The notes beneath the pieces are model-generated. The model saw nothing but the letters and a program-made list of their open reading frames with translations. It made no database searches and was not told the origin of the DNA. The position numbers and the translations under genes were made by a program. This document shows, piece by piece, positions 21,808 to 34,214 of a stretch of DNA of 64,000 nt. This DNA comes from Megaustenia siamemsis (taxonomy: Eukaryota; Mollusca; Gastropoda; Stylommatophora; Ariophantidae), in assembly GCA_032433765.1 (NCBI GenBank), contig JAVIAB010000051.1, positions 146,428,568 through 146,492,567 of the forward strand. The letters run 5' to 3'. Every line of letters begins with the position of its first letter. Position 1 is the first letter of the stretch.

Positions 21808-24045
21808 TACATGTCCACTGGCAGATCCTATATGGTTCTTAGAGACCCTACATGTCCACTGGCAGATCCTATATGGTTCTTAGAGACCCTACATGTCCTC
21901 TGGCAGATCCTATATGGTTCTTAGAGGTCCTACATGTCCACTGGCAGATCCTATATTGTTCTTAGAGATCCTACATGTCCACTGGCAGATCCTATATGGT
22001 TCTTAGAGGCCCTACATGTCCACTGGCAGATCCTATATGGTTCTTAGAGACCCTACATGTCCTCTGGCAGATCCTATATGGTTCTTAGAGGTCCTACATG
22101 TCCACTGGCAGATCCTATATTGTTCTTAGAGATCCTACATGTCCACTGGCAGATCCTATATGGTTCTTAGAGGTCCTACATGTCCACTGGCAGATCCTAT
22201 ATGGTTCTTAGAGGTCCTACATGTCCACTGGCAGATCCTATATTGTTCTTAGAGGTCCTACATGTCCACTGGCAGATCCTATATGGTTCTTAGAGGTCCT
22301 ACATGTCCACTGGCAGATCCTATATTGTTCTTAGAGATCCTACATGTCCACTGGCAGATCCTATATGGTTCTTAGAGACCCTACATGTCCACTGGCAGAT
22401 CCTATATTGTTCTTAGAGGTCCTACATGTCCACTGGCAGATCCTATATGGTTCTTAGAGGTCCTACATGTCCACTGGCAGATCCTATATTGTTCTTAGAG
22501 GTCCTACATGTCCACTGGCAGATCCTATATGGTTCTTAGAGGTCCTACATGTCCACTGGCAGATCCTATATTGTTCTTAGAGATCCTACATGTCCACTGG
22601 CAGATCCTATATTGTTCTTAGAGACCCTACATGTCCACTGGCAGATCCTATATGGTTCTTAGAGGTCCTACATGTCCACTGGCAGATCCTATATGGTTCT
22701 TAGAGGTCCTACATGTCCACTGGCAGTTCCTATATGGTTCTTAGAGGTCCTACATGTCCACTTGCAGATCCTATATTGTTCTTAGAGATCCTACATGTCC
22801 ACTGGCAGATCCTATATGGTTCTTAGAGACCCTACATGTCCACTGGCAGATCCTATATTGTTCTTAGAGGTCCTACATGTCCACTGGCAGATCCTATATG
22901 GTTCTTAGAGGTCCTACATGTCCACTGGCAGATCCTATATTGTTCTTAGAGGTCCTACATGTCCACTGGCAGATCCTATATTGTTCTTAGAGGTCCTACA
23001 TGTCCACTGGCAGATCCTATATGGTTCTTAGCGACCCTACATGTCCACTGGCAGATCCTATATTGTTCTTAGAGGTCCTACATGTCCACTGGCAGATCCT
23101 ATATGGTTCTTAGAGGTCCTACATGTCCACTGGCAGATCCTATATTGTTCTTAGAGGTCCTACATGTCCACTGGCAGATCCTATATGGTTCTTAGAGGTC
23201 CTACATGTCCACTGGCAGATCCTATATTGTTCTTAGAGATCCTACATGTCCACTGGCAGATCCTATATTGTTCTTAGAGACCCTACATGTCCACTGGCAG
23301 ATCCTATATGGTTCTTAGAGGTCCTACATGTCCACTGGCAGATCCTATATTGTTCTTAGAGGTCCTACATGTCCACTGGCAGTTCCTATATGGTTCTTAG
23401 AGGTCCTACATGTCCACTTGCAGATCCTATATTGTTCTTAGAGATCCTACATGTCCACTGGCAGATCCTATATGGTTCTTAGAGACCCTACATGTCCACT
23501 GGCAGATCCTATATGGTTCTTAGAGGTCCTACATGTCCACTGGCAGATCCTATATGGTTCTTAGAGGTCCTACATGTCCACTGGCAGATCCTATATTGTT
23601 CTTAGAGGTCCTACATGTCCACTGGCAGATCCTATATTGTTCTTAGAGGTCCTACATGTCCACTGGCAGATCCTATATGGTTCTTAGAGGTCCTACATGT
23701 CCACTGGCAGATCCTATATTGTTCTTAGAGGTCCTACATGTCCACTGCCAGATCCTATATGGTTCTTAGAGGTCCTACATGTCCACTGGCAGATCCTATA
23801 TGGTTCTTAGAGGTCCTACATGTCCACTGGCAGATCCTATATTGTTCTTAGAGGTCCTACATGTCCACTGGCAGATCCTATATTGTTCTTAGAGGTCCTA
23901 CATGTCCACTGGCAGATCCTATATTGTTCTTAGAGATCCTACATGTCCACTGACAGATCCTATATTGTTCTTAGAGGTCCTACATGTCCACTGGCAGATC
24001 CTATATGGTTCTTAGAGACCCTACATGTCCACTGCCAGATCCTAT
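21808..24045. repeat. 41-bp minisatellite, right block, about 54.6 units
   Basis: Same unit and orientation as 12455-12976, but dominated by alternating TATATGG and TATATTG variants and by GGTCC/ACCC/GATCC variants, without the GGCATATCC variant of the left block. The rare variant TCCTCTGGC recurs at a distance of 164 bp (4 units). The rare GGCAGTTCC recurs at 656 bp (16 units), showing block-wise duplication. Confidence 0.97.
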
Positions 24046-24087
24046 TAATGAGATCATGTAGTAAAGAGTTTTACTTTTTTTCTGTTT

Positions 24088-27000
24088 CTTATTAGCATCC
24101 TTTCTCTCTCTCTCTCTTCACTATCTATCTTTCAGTCTTTCTCTCTTTCAGTCTTTCTTTATCGTTCAGTCTCTCTCTCTATCTTTCAGTCCCTCTCTCT
24201 CTCTTTCAGTCTCTCTATCTATCTTTCAGTCTCTATCTTTCAGTCTCTTTCTTTCTCTTCTCTCTCTATCTTTCACTCTCTCTGTCTATCATTCATTCTC
24301 TCTGCTCTCTCTAACTTTCAATCTTTTCATTCTCTCTGTCTATCTTTCATTCTCTCTGCTCTCTCTAACTTTCAATCTTGTCAATCTCTCTGTCTATCTT
24401 TCATTCTCTCTGCTCTCTCTAACTTTCAATCTTTTCATTCTCTCTTCTCTCTCTATCTTTCAGTCTCTTTCTTTCTCTCTCTCTATCTTTCAGTCTCTCT
24501 CTTCTCTCTCTATCTTTCAGTCGGTCTTTTCTCTCTCTATCTTTCAGTCTCTCTCTTCTCTCTCTATCTTTCAGACTCTCTCTTCTCTCTTTATCTTTCA
24601 GTCTGTCTTTTCTCCCTCTATCTTTCAGTCTCTCTCTTCTCTCTCTATCTTTCAGTCTGTCTTTTCTCTCTCTATCTCTCAGTCTCTCTCTTCTCTCTCT
24701 ATCTTTCAGTCTGCCTCTTCTCTCTCTATCTTTCACTCTCTCTGTCTATCTTTCATTCTCTCTGCTCTCTCTAACTTTCAATCTTTTCATTCTCTCTGTC
24801 TATCTTTCATTCTCTCTGCTCTCTCTAACTTTCAATCTTGTCAATCTCTCTGTCTATCTTTCATTCTCTCTGCTCTCTCTAACTTTCAATCTTTTCATTC
24901 TCTCTTCTCTCTCTATCTTTCAGTCTCTTTCTTTCTCTTCTCTCTCTATCTTTCACTCTCTCTGTCTATCTTTCATGCTCTCTGCTCCCTCTAACTTTCA
25001 ATCTTTTCAATCTCTCTCTTCTCTCTCTATCTTTCAGTCTCTCTCTTCTCTCTCTCTATCTTTCAGTCTCTCTCTTCTCTCTCTATCTTTCAGTCGGTCT
25101 TTTCTCTCTCTATCTTTCAGTCTCTCTCTTCTCTCTCTATCTTTCAGACTCTCTCTTCTCTCTTTATCTTTCAGTCTGTCTTTTCTCCCTCTATCTTTCA
25201 GTCTCTCTCTTCTCTCTCTATCTTTCAGTCTGTCTTTTCTCTCTCTATCTCTCAGTCTCTCTCTTCTCTCTCTATCTTTCAGTCTGCCTCTTCTCTCTCT
25301 ATCTTTCAGTCTCTCTCTTCTCTCCCTATCTTTCAGTCTGTCTTTTCCCTCTCTATCTTTCAGTCTCTTAATTCTCTCTCTATCTTTCAGTCTCTCTCTC
25401 TTCTCTCTCTATCTTTCAGTCTGTCTTTTCTCTCTCTATCTTTCAGTCTCTCTCTTCTCTCTTTATCTTTCAGTCTGCCTTTTCTCTCTCTATCTTTCAG
25501 TCTCTCTCTTCTCTCTCTATCTTTTAGTCAGTCTCTTCTCTCTCTATCTTTCAGTCTCTCTCTTCTCTCTCTATCTTTTAGTCTCTCTATTCTCTCTCTA
25601 TCTTTCAGTCTCTCTTCTCTCTCTATCTTTCAGTCTCTCTCTTCTCTCTCTATCTTTCAGTCTCTCTCTTCTCTCTCTATCTTTCACTCTCTCTATTCTC
25701 TCTCTATCTTTCAGTCTCTCTCTTCTCTGTCTATCTTTCAATCTCTCTCTTCTCTCTCTATCTTTCAGTCTCTCTCTTCTCTCTCTATCTTTCAGTCTCT
25801 CTATTCTCTCTCTATCTTTCAGTCTCTCTCTTCTCTCTCTATCTTTCAGTCTCTCTCTTCTCTTTCTATCTTTCAGTCTCTCTCTTCTCTCTCTATCTTT
25901 CAGTCTCTCTCTTCTCTCTCTATCTTTCAGTCTCTCTCTTCTCTCTCTATCTTTCAGTCTCTCTCTTCTCTCTCTATCTTTCACTCTCTCTATTCTCTCT
26001 CTATCTTTCAGTCTCTCTCTTCTCTCTCTATCTTTCAGTCTCTCTCTTCTCTCTCTATCTTTCACTCTCTCTCTTCTCTCTCTATCTTTCAGTCTCTCTC
26101 TTCTCTCTCTATCTTTCAGTCTCTCTCTTCTCTCCCTATATCTTTCAGTCTCTCTCTTCTCTCTCTATCTTTCAGTCTCTCTATTCTCTCTCTATCCTCT
26201 AGTCTGTTTCTTCTCTCTCTATCTTTCACTCTCTCTCTTCTCTCTCTATCTTTCACTCTCTCTCTTCACTCTCTCTCTTTCACACTCTCTCTTCTCTCTC
26301 TATCTTTCAGTCTCTATATCCTCCAGTCTGTCTCTTCTCTCTCTATCTTTCACTCTCTCTCTTCTCTCTCTATCTTTCAGTCTCTCTATTCTCTCTCTAT
26401 CCTCCAGTCTGTCTCTTCTCTCTCTATCTTTCACTCTCTCTCTTCTCTCTCTATCTTTCACTCTCTCTCTTCTCTCTCTCTCTTTCACACTCTCTCTTCT
26501 CTCTCTATCTTTCAGTCTCTATATCCTCCAGTCTGTCTCTTCTCTCTCTATCTTTCACTCTCTCTCTTCTCTCTCTATCTTTCAGTCTCTCTATTCTCTC
26601 TCTATCCTCCAGTCTGTCTCTTCTCTCTCTATCTTTCACTCTCTCTCTTCTCTCTCTATCTTTCACTCTCTCTCTTCTCTCTATATCTTTCAGTCTCTCT
26701 CTTCTCTCTCTATCTTTCAGTCTCTCTCTTCTCTCTCTATCTTTCAGTATCTCTCTTCTCTCTCTATCTTTCAGTCTCTCTATTCTCTCTCTATCCTCCA
26801 GTCTTTCTCTTCTCTCTCTATCTTTCACTCTCTCTCTTCTCTCTCTATCTTTCACTCTCTCTCTTCTCTCTCTATCTTTCACTCTCTCTCTTCTCTCTCT
26901 ATCTTTCAGTCTCTCTATTCTCTCTCTATCCTCTAGTCTGTTTCTTTTCTCTCTATCTTTCACTCTCTCTCTTCTCTCTCTATCTTTCACTCTCTCTCTT

Positions 27001-27612
27001 CTCTCTCTCTCTTTCACACTCTCTCTTCTCTCTCTATCTTTCAGTCTCTATATCCTCCAGTCTGTCTCTTCTCTCTCTATCTTTCACTCTCTCTCTTCTC
27101 TCTCTATCTTTCAGTCTCTCTATTCTCTCTCTATCCTCCAGTCTGTCTCTTCTCTCTCTATCTTTCACTCTCTCTCTTCTCTCTCTATCTTTCACTCTCT
27201 CTCTTCTCTCTCTATCTTTTAGTCTCTCTATTCTCTCTCTATCCTCCAGTCTGTCTCTTCTCTCTCTATCTTTCAGTCTCTCTATTCTCTCTCTATCCTC
27301 CAGTCTGTCTCTTCTCTCTCTATCTTTCAGTATCTCTATTCTCTCTCTATCCTCCAGTCTGTCTCTTCTCTCTCTATCTTTCAGTCTCTCTATTCTCTCT
27401 CTATCCTCCAGTCTGTCTCTTCTCTCTCTATCTTTCAGTCTCTCTATTCTCTCTCTATCCTCCAGTCTGTCTCTTCTCTCTCTATCTTTCAGTCTCTCTC
27501 TTCTCACTCTATCTTTCAGTCTCTCTCTTCTCTCTCTATCTTTCAGTCTCTCTCTTCTCTCTCTATCCTCCAGTCTGTCTCTTCTCTCTCTATCTTTCAC
27601 TCTCTCTCTCTC
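24088..27612. repeat. 27-bp CT-rich minisatellite, about 130 units
   Basis: Core unit TCTCTCTCTTCTCTCTCTAT plus CTTTCAG, 27 bp. Nine codons per unit keep a 653-codon Ser/Leu/Phe frame open on the plus strand (24975-26936) and Lys-Asp-Arg-Glu-rich frames on the minus strand. All are compositional artefacts. The variant TCGGTC and its neighbours recur at 24521 and 25094 (573 bp apart). Blocks with CCTCCAG recur with spacings of about 205 and 529 bp, so higher-order repeats exist. Confidence 0.95.
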
Positions 27613-27677
27613 TTATTGTACTAGATAATTGTTTTACCGCCCTCTTCCTCTACCCTTACCGTTGAACTTTCCTAAAG

Positions 27678-27806
27678 GTAACTTACCTGTTACTCTTGTA
27701 CAGACACTTACCTGTTACTCTTGTACAGACACTTACCTGTTACTCTTGTACAGACACTTACCTGTTACTCTTGTACAGACACTTACCTGTTACTCTTGTA
27801 CAGACA
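27678..27806. repeat. 25-bp minisatellite, 5 units
   Basis: Five nearly perfect units of ACTTACCTGTTACTCTTGTA plus CAGAC. Confidence 0.95.
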
Positions 27807-28011
27807 TACTCACAGAACCCAGCTCACAGTGTCTCAATGTATTTCTCATATTTGCTATCATTGAGACTATACAACACATAACACATCCAAATGGCAAAGA
27901 TTGGAGCTCTTGTAAGAGCAGGAAATAGCTAGAACTGTGTACCATCCACGACATTGAAAAAGGGTAAATGAGGAAGTGAAAATGAGGAAGGAGCTATCAG
28001 TGTCTCTTTCT

Positions 28012-28046
<35 letters not shown>

Positions 28047-28170
28047 TAATCCACGTTTATTTTCAAACTAGCTATATATAATTCATTAATTCACACACTC
28101 TCTCACTCTTTCCATATTTCTCTGTCTCTCTCGCTATTTCATTAACTAATTTACCATTTATTTCATTTAC
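27807..28170. other. no gene; (TA)n at 28013-28042
   Basis: Anonymous sequence with a TA microsatellite of about 30 bp and CT-rich stretches. Confidence 0.6.
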
Positions 28171-28460
28171 ATTATATCAGTCTGGGAGCCGCGATAGCTC
28201 AATGGTTAGTGAAATGGACTACAAAGGTCAAGGGGTAGGGTTCGATCCCAACCGACGGCTTACGGGTTCACCCAGCCTTAAATGGGTACCAGATTTTTTT
28301 CTGGGAAAGTAAAGCAGCACGGGCGTAATACCGACCACATTACCCCAAAAATCTTGTGCTGAAGGTCTGTAAAATATAGGGTCACTAACACCATATTTCC
28401 CTATACGCCACTTGGCATGACGGGGGTACTTTACTTTACTTACTTTTATTATATCAGTCT
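28171..28460 (+). mobile_element. tRNA-derived SINE, family 1, full length with 13-bp target duplication
   Basis: The SINE occupies 28184-28447. The duplication ATTATATCAGTCT lies at 28171-28183 and 28448-28460. The head GGGAGCCGCGATAGCTCAAT has an A box, and GTAGGGTTCGATCCCAAC forms the B box and T-arm. GGAGCCG and CGGCTTACGG can pair as an acceptor stem, so the head still resembles a tRNA cloverleaf. A body ending CGCCACTTGGCATGACGG precedes a CTTTACTTTA tail. It is the best-preserved copy in the window. SINEs encode nothing and depend on a LINE for movement; which LINE family serves it is not visible. Confidence 0.95.
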
Positions 28461-28496
28461 ATCTCGCCTTTATTATGTTTCTCTTATACATTTCTA

Positions 28497-31475
28497 TTTG
28501 TACACACTCACTGTCATTCTGTCTCTCTCTCATTATTACTCTCATCCATATATTTATTCCCCCTCACTGTAACTTTTCTCTCTCGTTATCACTCCCACTC
28601 ATATGTTTATCCCACTCACTGTAATTTTGTCTCTCTCGTTATTACTCTCATTCATATATTTATCCCACTCACTGTAATTTTGTTTCTCTCGTTATTACTC
28701 TCATCCATATATTTGTCCCACTCACTGTAATTTTGTCTCTCTCATTATTACTCTCATCCATATATTTATCCCACTCACTGTAATTGTGTCTCTCTCGTTA
28801 TTACTCTCATCCATATATTTATCCCACTCTCTGTAATTTTGTCTCTCTCGTTATTACTCTCACTCATATATTTATCCCACTCACTGTAATCTTGTCTCTC
28901 TCATTATTACTCTCATCCATATATTTATCCCACTCACTGTAATTTTGTCTCTCTCGTTATTACTCTCATTCATATATTTATCCCACTCACTATAATTTGG
29001 TTTCTCTCGTTATCACTCTCACTCATATATTTATCCCACTCACTGTAATTTTGTCTCTCTCGTTATTACTCTCATCCATATATTTATCCCACTCACTGTA
29101 ACTTTTCTCTCTCGTTATCACTCTCGCTCATATATTTATCCCACTCACTGTAATTTTGTCTCTCTCGTTATTACTCTCATCCATATATTTATCCCACTCA
29201 CTGTAATTTTGTCTCTCTCTTTATTACTCTCACTCATATATTTATCCCACTCACTGCAATTTTGTCTTTCTCGTTATTACTCTCACTCATATATTTATCC
29301 CACTCACTGTAATTTTGTCCTCTCGTTATTACTCTCATTCATATATTTATCCCACTCACTGTAATTTTGTCTCTCTTGTTATTACTCTCATCCATATATT
29401 TATCCCACTCACTGTAATTTTGTCTCTCTCGTTATTACTCTCATTCATATATTTATCCCACTCACTGTAATTTTGTCTCTCTCATTATTACACTCATCCA
29501 TATATTTATCCCACTCACTGTAATTGTGTCTCTCTCGCTATTACTCTCATCCATATATTTATCCCACTCTCTGTAATTTTGTCTCTCTCGTTATTACTCT
29601 CACTCATATATTTATCCCACTCACTGTAATTTTGTCTCTCTCATTATTACTCTCATCCATATATTTATCCCACTCACTGTAATTGTGTCTCTCTCGTTAT
29701 TACTCTCATCCATATATTTATCCCACTCTCTGTAATTTTGTCTCTCTCATTATCACTCTCACTCATATATTTAACCCACTCACTGTAATTAATTTTGTCT
29801 CTCGTTATTACTCTCATCCATATATTTATCCCACTCACTGTAATTTTGTCTCTCGTTATTACTCTCATCCATATATTTATCCCACTCACTGTAATTTTGT
29901 CTCTCTCGTTATTACTCTCATTCATATATTTATCCCACTCACTATAATTTGGTTTCTCTCGTTATCACTCTCACTCATATATTTATCCCACTCACTTTAA
30001 TTTTGTCTCTCTCGTTATTACTCTCATCCATATATTTATCCCACTCACTGTAATTTTGTCTCTCGTTATCACTCTCACTCATATATTTATCCCACTCACT
30101 GTAATTTTGTCTCTCTCGTTATTACTCTCATTCATATATTTATCCCACTCACTGTAATTTTGTCTCTCGTTATCACTCTCACTCATATATTTATCCCACT
30201 CACTGTAATTTTGTCTCTCTCGTTATTACTCTCATTCATATATTTATCCCACTCACTGTAATTTTGTCTCTCGTTATCACTCTCACTCATATATTTATCC
30301 CACTCACTGTAAATTTGTCTCTCTCGTTATTACTCTCATCCATATATTTATCCCACTCACTGTAACTTTTCTCTCTCGTTATCACTCTCGCTCATATATT
30401 TATCCCACTCACTGTAATTTTGTCTCTCTTGTTATTACTCTCATCCATATATTTATCCCACTCACTGTAATTTTGTCTCTCTCGTTATTACTCTCATTCA
30501 TATATTTATCCCACTCACTGTAATTTTGTCTCTCTTGTTATTACTCTCACTCATATATTTATCCCACTCACTGTAATTTTGTCTCTCTCGTTACTACTCT
30601 CATTCATATATGTATCCCACTCACTGTAATTTTGTCTCTCTTGTTATTACTCTCATTCATATATTTATCCCACTCACTGTAATTTTGTCTCTCTCGTTAT
30701 TACTTACTCTCATCCTTATATTTATCCCACTCACTGTAATTTTGTCTCTCTCGTTATTACTTACTCTCATCCTTATATTTATCCCACTCACTGTAATTTT
30801 GTCTCTCTCGTTATTACTTACTCTCATCCTTATATTTATCCCACTCACTGTAATTTTGTCTCTCTCGTTATTACTTACTCTCATCCTTATATTTATCCCA
30901 CTCATTGTAATTTTGTCTCTCTCGTTATCGCTCTTAGTCATGTATTTATCCCACTCACTGTAATTTTGTCTCTCTCGTTATTATTCTCATCCATATATTT
31001 ATCCCACTCACTGTAATTTTGTCTCTCTCGTTATTATTCTCATCCATATATTTATCCCACTCACTGTAATTTTGTCTCTCTCGTTATTATTCTCATCCAT
31101 ATATTTATCCCACTCACTGTAATTTTGTCTCTCTCGTTATTATTCTCATCCATATATTTATCCCACTCACTGTAATTTTGTCTCTCTCGTTATTACTCTC
31201 ATCCATATATTTATCCCACTCACTGTAATTTTGTCTCTCTCGTTATTATTCTCATCCATATATTTATCCCACTCACTGTAATTTTGTCTCTCTCGTTATT
31301 ACTCTCATCCATATATTTATCCCACTCACTGTAATTTTGTCTCTCTCGTTATTATTCTCATCCATATATTTATCCCACTCACTGTAATTTGGTCTCTCTC
31401 GTTATCACTCTCACTCATATATTTATCCCACTCACTGCAATTTTGTCTCATTCGTTATCACTCTCATCCATTATT
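28497..31475. repeat. 53-bp minisatellite, about 56 units
   Basis: Units of about 53 bp carrying TTTATCCCACTCACTGTAAT, TTTGTCTCTCTCGTTATTAC and TCTCATCCATATA. Unit types (TCATCC, TCACTC, TCATTC) are interspersed. At 30690-30900 five units carry the insertion TTAC, giving 57 bp, so a local sub-family has amplified. Confidence 0.95.
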
Positions 31476-31534
31476 TACCTGACCCCGTATTCATTTCTCA
31501 CACAGACGATCAGTTGTTTCTGTTTCCTTCTCTC

Positions 31535-31586
<52 letters not shown>

Positions 31587-31642
31587 GCTCTGTATATATT
31601 TCATACCTTGAAACTGTATCACAAGTGTACGCTCTTAAATGA

Positions 31643-31681
<39 letters not shown>
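31535..31681. repeat. two (TC)n microsatellites
   Basis: TC repeats at about 31538-31580 and 31646-31680, separated by about 65 bp of anonymous sequence. Confidence 0.9.
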
Positions 31682-31684
<3 letters not shown>

Positions 31685-31740
31685 ACATACTGACCATACA
31701 TCTCCCATTCTTTCTTTTCCACCCCCCCCCCATTTATTTC

Positions 31741-32451
31741 TCACATATTTATAAAACTATATATACACAAAATCATCGTTCACTATTTCCATCTAACTCT
31801 CCAACATTTTCAACGTCCCCGCTGCAGCTCGGAGAAAGCCCTCACATTCTCCTCGTGCCTCAGTTCCCGCTGCGTCTCACTCGTGCATGCCAACTCCAGA
31901 CAGCCACTGTGTGAGCTCCAGATAAGCAAAGACCACAGCGACTCTTATTCTCAAACCCCTGCACTCTTATTCTGACGACACTCAGATTAAGTCTCATTTT
32001 ACACCACCAAAGGTCTACATCAACCATCATTTGTTCATCATTTCTAAACTGATCCTTAAGTGGTAGCAAGGGAACCTAAATGTGGTTCTTTCCTTTAACA
32101 ATTGCTGAATACGTTGTCTCGTATTTTGTTCTTAACGGATTTTATTGATTTCCCTTAAGGAGAGTTCTTTGATGACTTATTTGAGGACTGACACATAGAA
32201 AAAGGTATGATCAAGACCGTTGACTTCTGTTTACTGTTTATGTTTGTTCATTTGAACCTGCAGGTGTGATTTTCAATGTTAGTCTCATCGACCCAAGAAG
32301 TACAGTCTGAATGTACCTTCATTACGTGTTTATAGTTTCTGCTTAATTGTCGATAAATTGGAGTAGTTGTTGTACGTATATGTTTAGTTATTATTACGTT
32401 TAAATAGTTGCCTTTAACGATCTAAATGTTGTCATAATTGGGTGTCGGTAT
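31741..32451. other. no recognised feature
   Basis: Includes a more GC-balanced stretch at 31815-31990 with no long open frame and no splice or domain evidence that would support an exon. Confidence 0.5.
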
Positions 32452-32453
32452 AA

Positions 32454-32950
32454 GTTGTATTAGACTTCAGTACAGTTTTTATTAGGCTTCAGCACAATTT
32501 GTATTAGGCTTCTGTACAATTTGTATTAGACTTCTGTACAATTTGTATTAGACTTCTGTACAATTTGTATTAGGCTTCTGTACAATTTGTATTAGGATTC
32601 TGTACAATTTGTATTAGGATTCTGTAAAATTTGTATTAGGCTTCTGTACAATTTGTATTAGGCTTCTGTACTATTTGTATTAGGCTTCAGTATAGTTTGT
32701 TTTATGCTTTAGTATAGTTTGTGTTATGCTTCAGTATAGTTTGGATTGGGTTTCAGTATAATGTTTATTAGGTTTCAGTATAGTTTATATTAGTCTTCTG
32801 TATAGTATGTATTAGGCTTCAGTATGGTTTGTACTAGTTTTCAGTATAGTTTAATTGAGGCTTTAGTAGAGTTTGTATTAGGCTTCAGCATAGTTTGTAT
32901 TATTCTTCAGTATAGTTTGGATAGAATTTTAGTATAGTTTGTGCTGGATT
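32454..32950. repeat. 22-bp minisatellite, about 22 units
   Basis: Units of 22 bp, TTGTATTAGGCTTCTGTACA plus AT. The left half has the CTGTACAAT form and the right half the more divergent CAGTATAGT form. Confidence 0.93.
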
Positions 32951-33227
32951 TCGCTAGTGTGGCTACCGACGTCCAGACTATTGGTAGTGAAGAAAAGGTT
33001 ATAGCCGTTTTAAGTTGCCACACAAAAGTCGACTAAGTAGGCTGGAAACAAGGTCTTCGACAGTGCCGTGGAAATAATACATCTGAGCTGGAGCCATCTT
33101 CGGTGCTTTCGTTAGTGTGTGGCTGGCGCGATTCACACTGGGAAACGTTCAGGGGGGGTGGGAGAGGCGGAGGGGGGATCTTAGCTCTGCTGACTTGTTC
33201 GTTGCGCAATGTACATGATCTGTCTAC

Positions 33228-33450
33228 TGTAACTAAAAACTGAGAGTTATTAAAACACGAAAACTTAAAAACTAAAAGCTAACAACTAAAGGCTATAAAC
33301 TAAAAGTTAAAAATAAACAAAAATAGTAACTAAAAGCTAAAAGCTAAGAGCTAATAACTGAAAACTAAAACCTAAAGACTAAAAATTAAAAACTGAAAGC
33401 TAAAATCTGAAAACTAAAAACTACAAATTAAAATCTATAAACTAAAAATT
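33228..33450. repeat. degenerate AACTAAA-type repeat
   Basis: Irregular 7-10 bp units built from AACTAAA and AAGCTAA. They are strongly A-rich and have no fixed period. Confidence 0.75.
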
Positions 33451-33455
33451 TGTAT

Positions 33456-33668
33456 TGGGTTTACCTGTTGTCCCAACAAACGTTGTGAGAACACAAGACC
33501 CAAGGGTTAACCACGAAAAAAATGGATCGATGGAATATTAGAAGCACTAGGAAACATAACAGCAGCAGAGGCAAACAGAAGAGCAAAAGACCGCAAATTG
33601 TATCTCTCCTCGACGCTGAAAGGCAGATCAGGAAGGAAAGAAGAAGAAGTAGAAAATTACTGGGTTTA
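33456..33668 (+). mobile_element. LINE family C 3' end, 197 bp, with 8-bp duplication
   Basis: TGGGTTTA lies at 33456-33463 and 33661-33668 on either side of the insert 33464-33660. The insert encodes WIDGILEALGNITAAEANRR and RAKDRKLYLSSTLKGRSG, then ends in GAAGAAGAAGTAG. It corresponds to the very end of the copy at 49535-50005. Confidence 0.85.
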
Positions 33669-33765
33669 AATATTGTTTTCTGTTTATCTTGTGGGTGAGG
33701 GAGTTGAGAATATTCTTTCTAGTGTTTCAGAGCAACAATTATTGCATGAAAAAAACAATAATAAA

Positions 33766-34014
33766 AGGTTCCGCCCATGCCATACTAAGGGGTATTGTGG
33801 TAAATATGGTGTGAGAAGTCATAGTTATTTTTTTTATTAAGCAAAAGGTTTATTTTAAAGATAATATGGTCGGTATCACACCAGGTCGCCTACTTTCCAA
33901 GAAAAAAATAGTACACATTTAAGGTTGGATGAACCTAGAAGCCGTCGATCAAGATCAAACCCAATTCTTGTCTTTAGCAGTCCTGTTCACTAACCACTGA
34001 ACCACCGTGGCACC
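33766..34014 (-). mobile_element. SINE family 1, old diverged copy
   Basis: Retains GAACCTAGAAGCCGTCGATC, TCACTAACCACTGA and ATGGTCGGTATCACACC relative to family 1, with many substitutions and a small insertion near 33810-33850. This is much older than the copies at 28184 and 45827. Confidence 0.75.
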
Positions 34015-34214
34015 TTATTAACTTTAAGTAGTGTTATTCATGATGTTCAGGATTATTCTTTTTTTTTACATATAAGAATAATCATGATTTTGTTCTAAGT
34101 ATAGCCAGCATTGAATTTAAATATAATCATTTCTGATCTTCATAGCAGTTATTCTTGAGTTCTAGAGAATTGTTCTTGATTTATTTCATTTCTGGTGCGA
34201 TATTATATGAAGTG

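Noticed and set aside
24975..26936. 653-codon Ser/Leu-rich open frame
   Set aside because: It is the 27-bp CT array read in one frame. Minus-strand frames are equally open, there is no non-repeat domain and no start context, and unit variants change amino acids freely.
28184..28270. Functional tRNA gene
   Set aside because: The A and B boxes and some stems are present, but the anticodon arm is not convincing and the sequence continues into a conserved SINE body with tail and target duplication.
31860..32069. Possible exon in the GC-balanced stretch near 32 kb
   Set aside because: Only about 70 codons, with no recognisable domain and no convincing splice sites or neighbouring exons.
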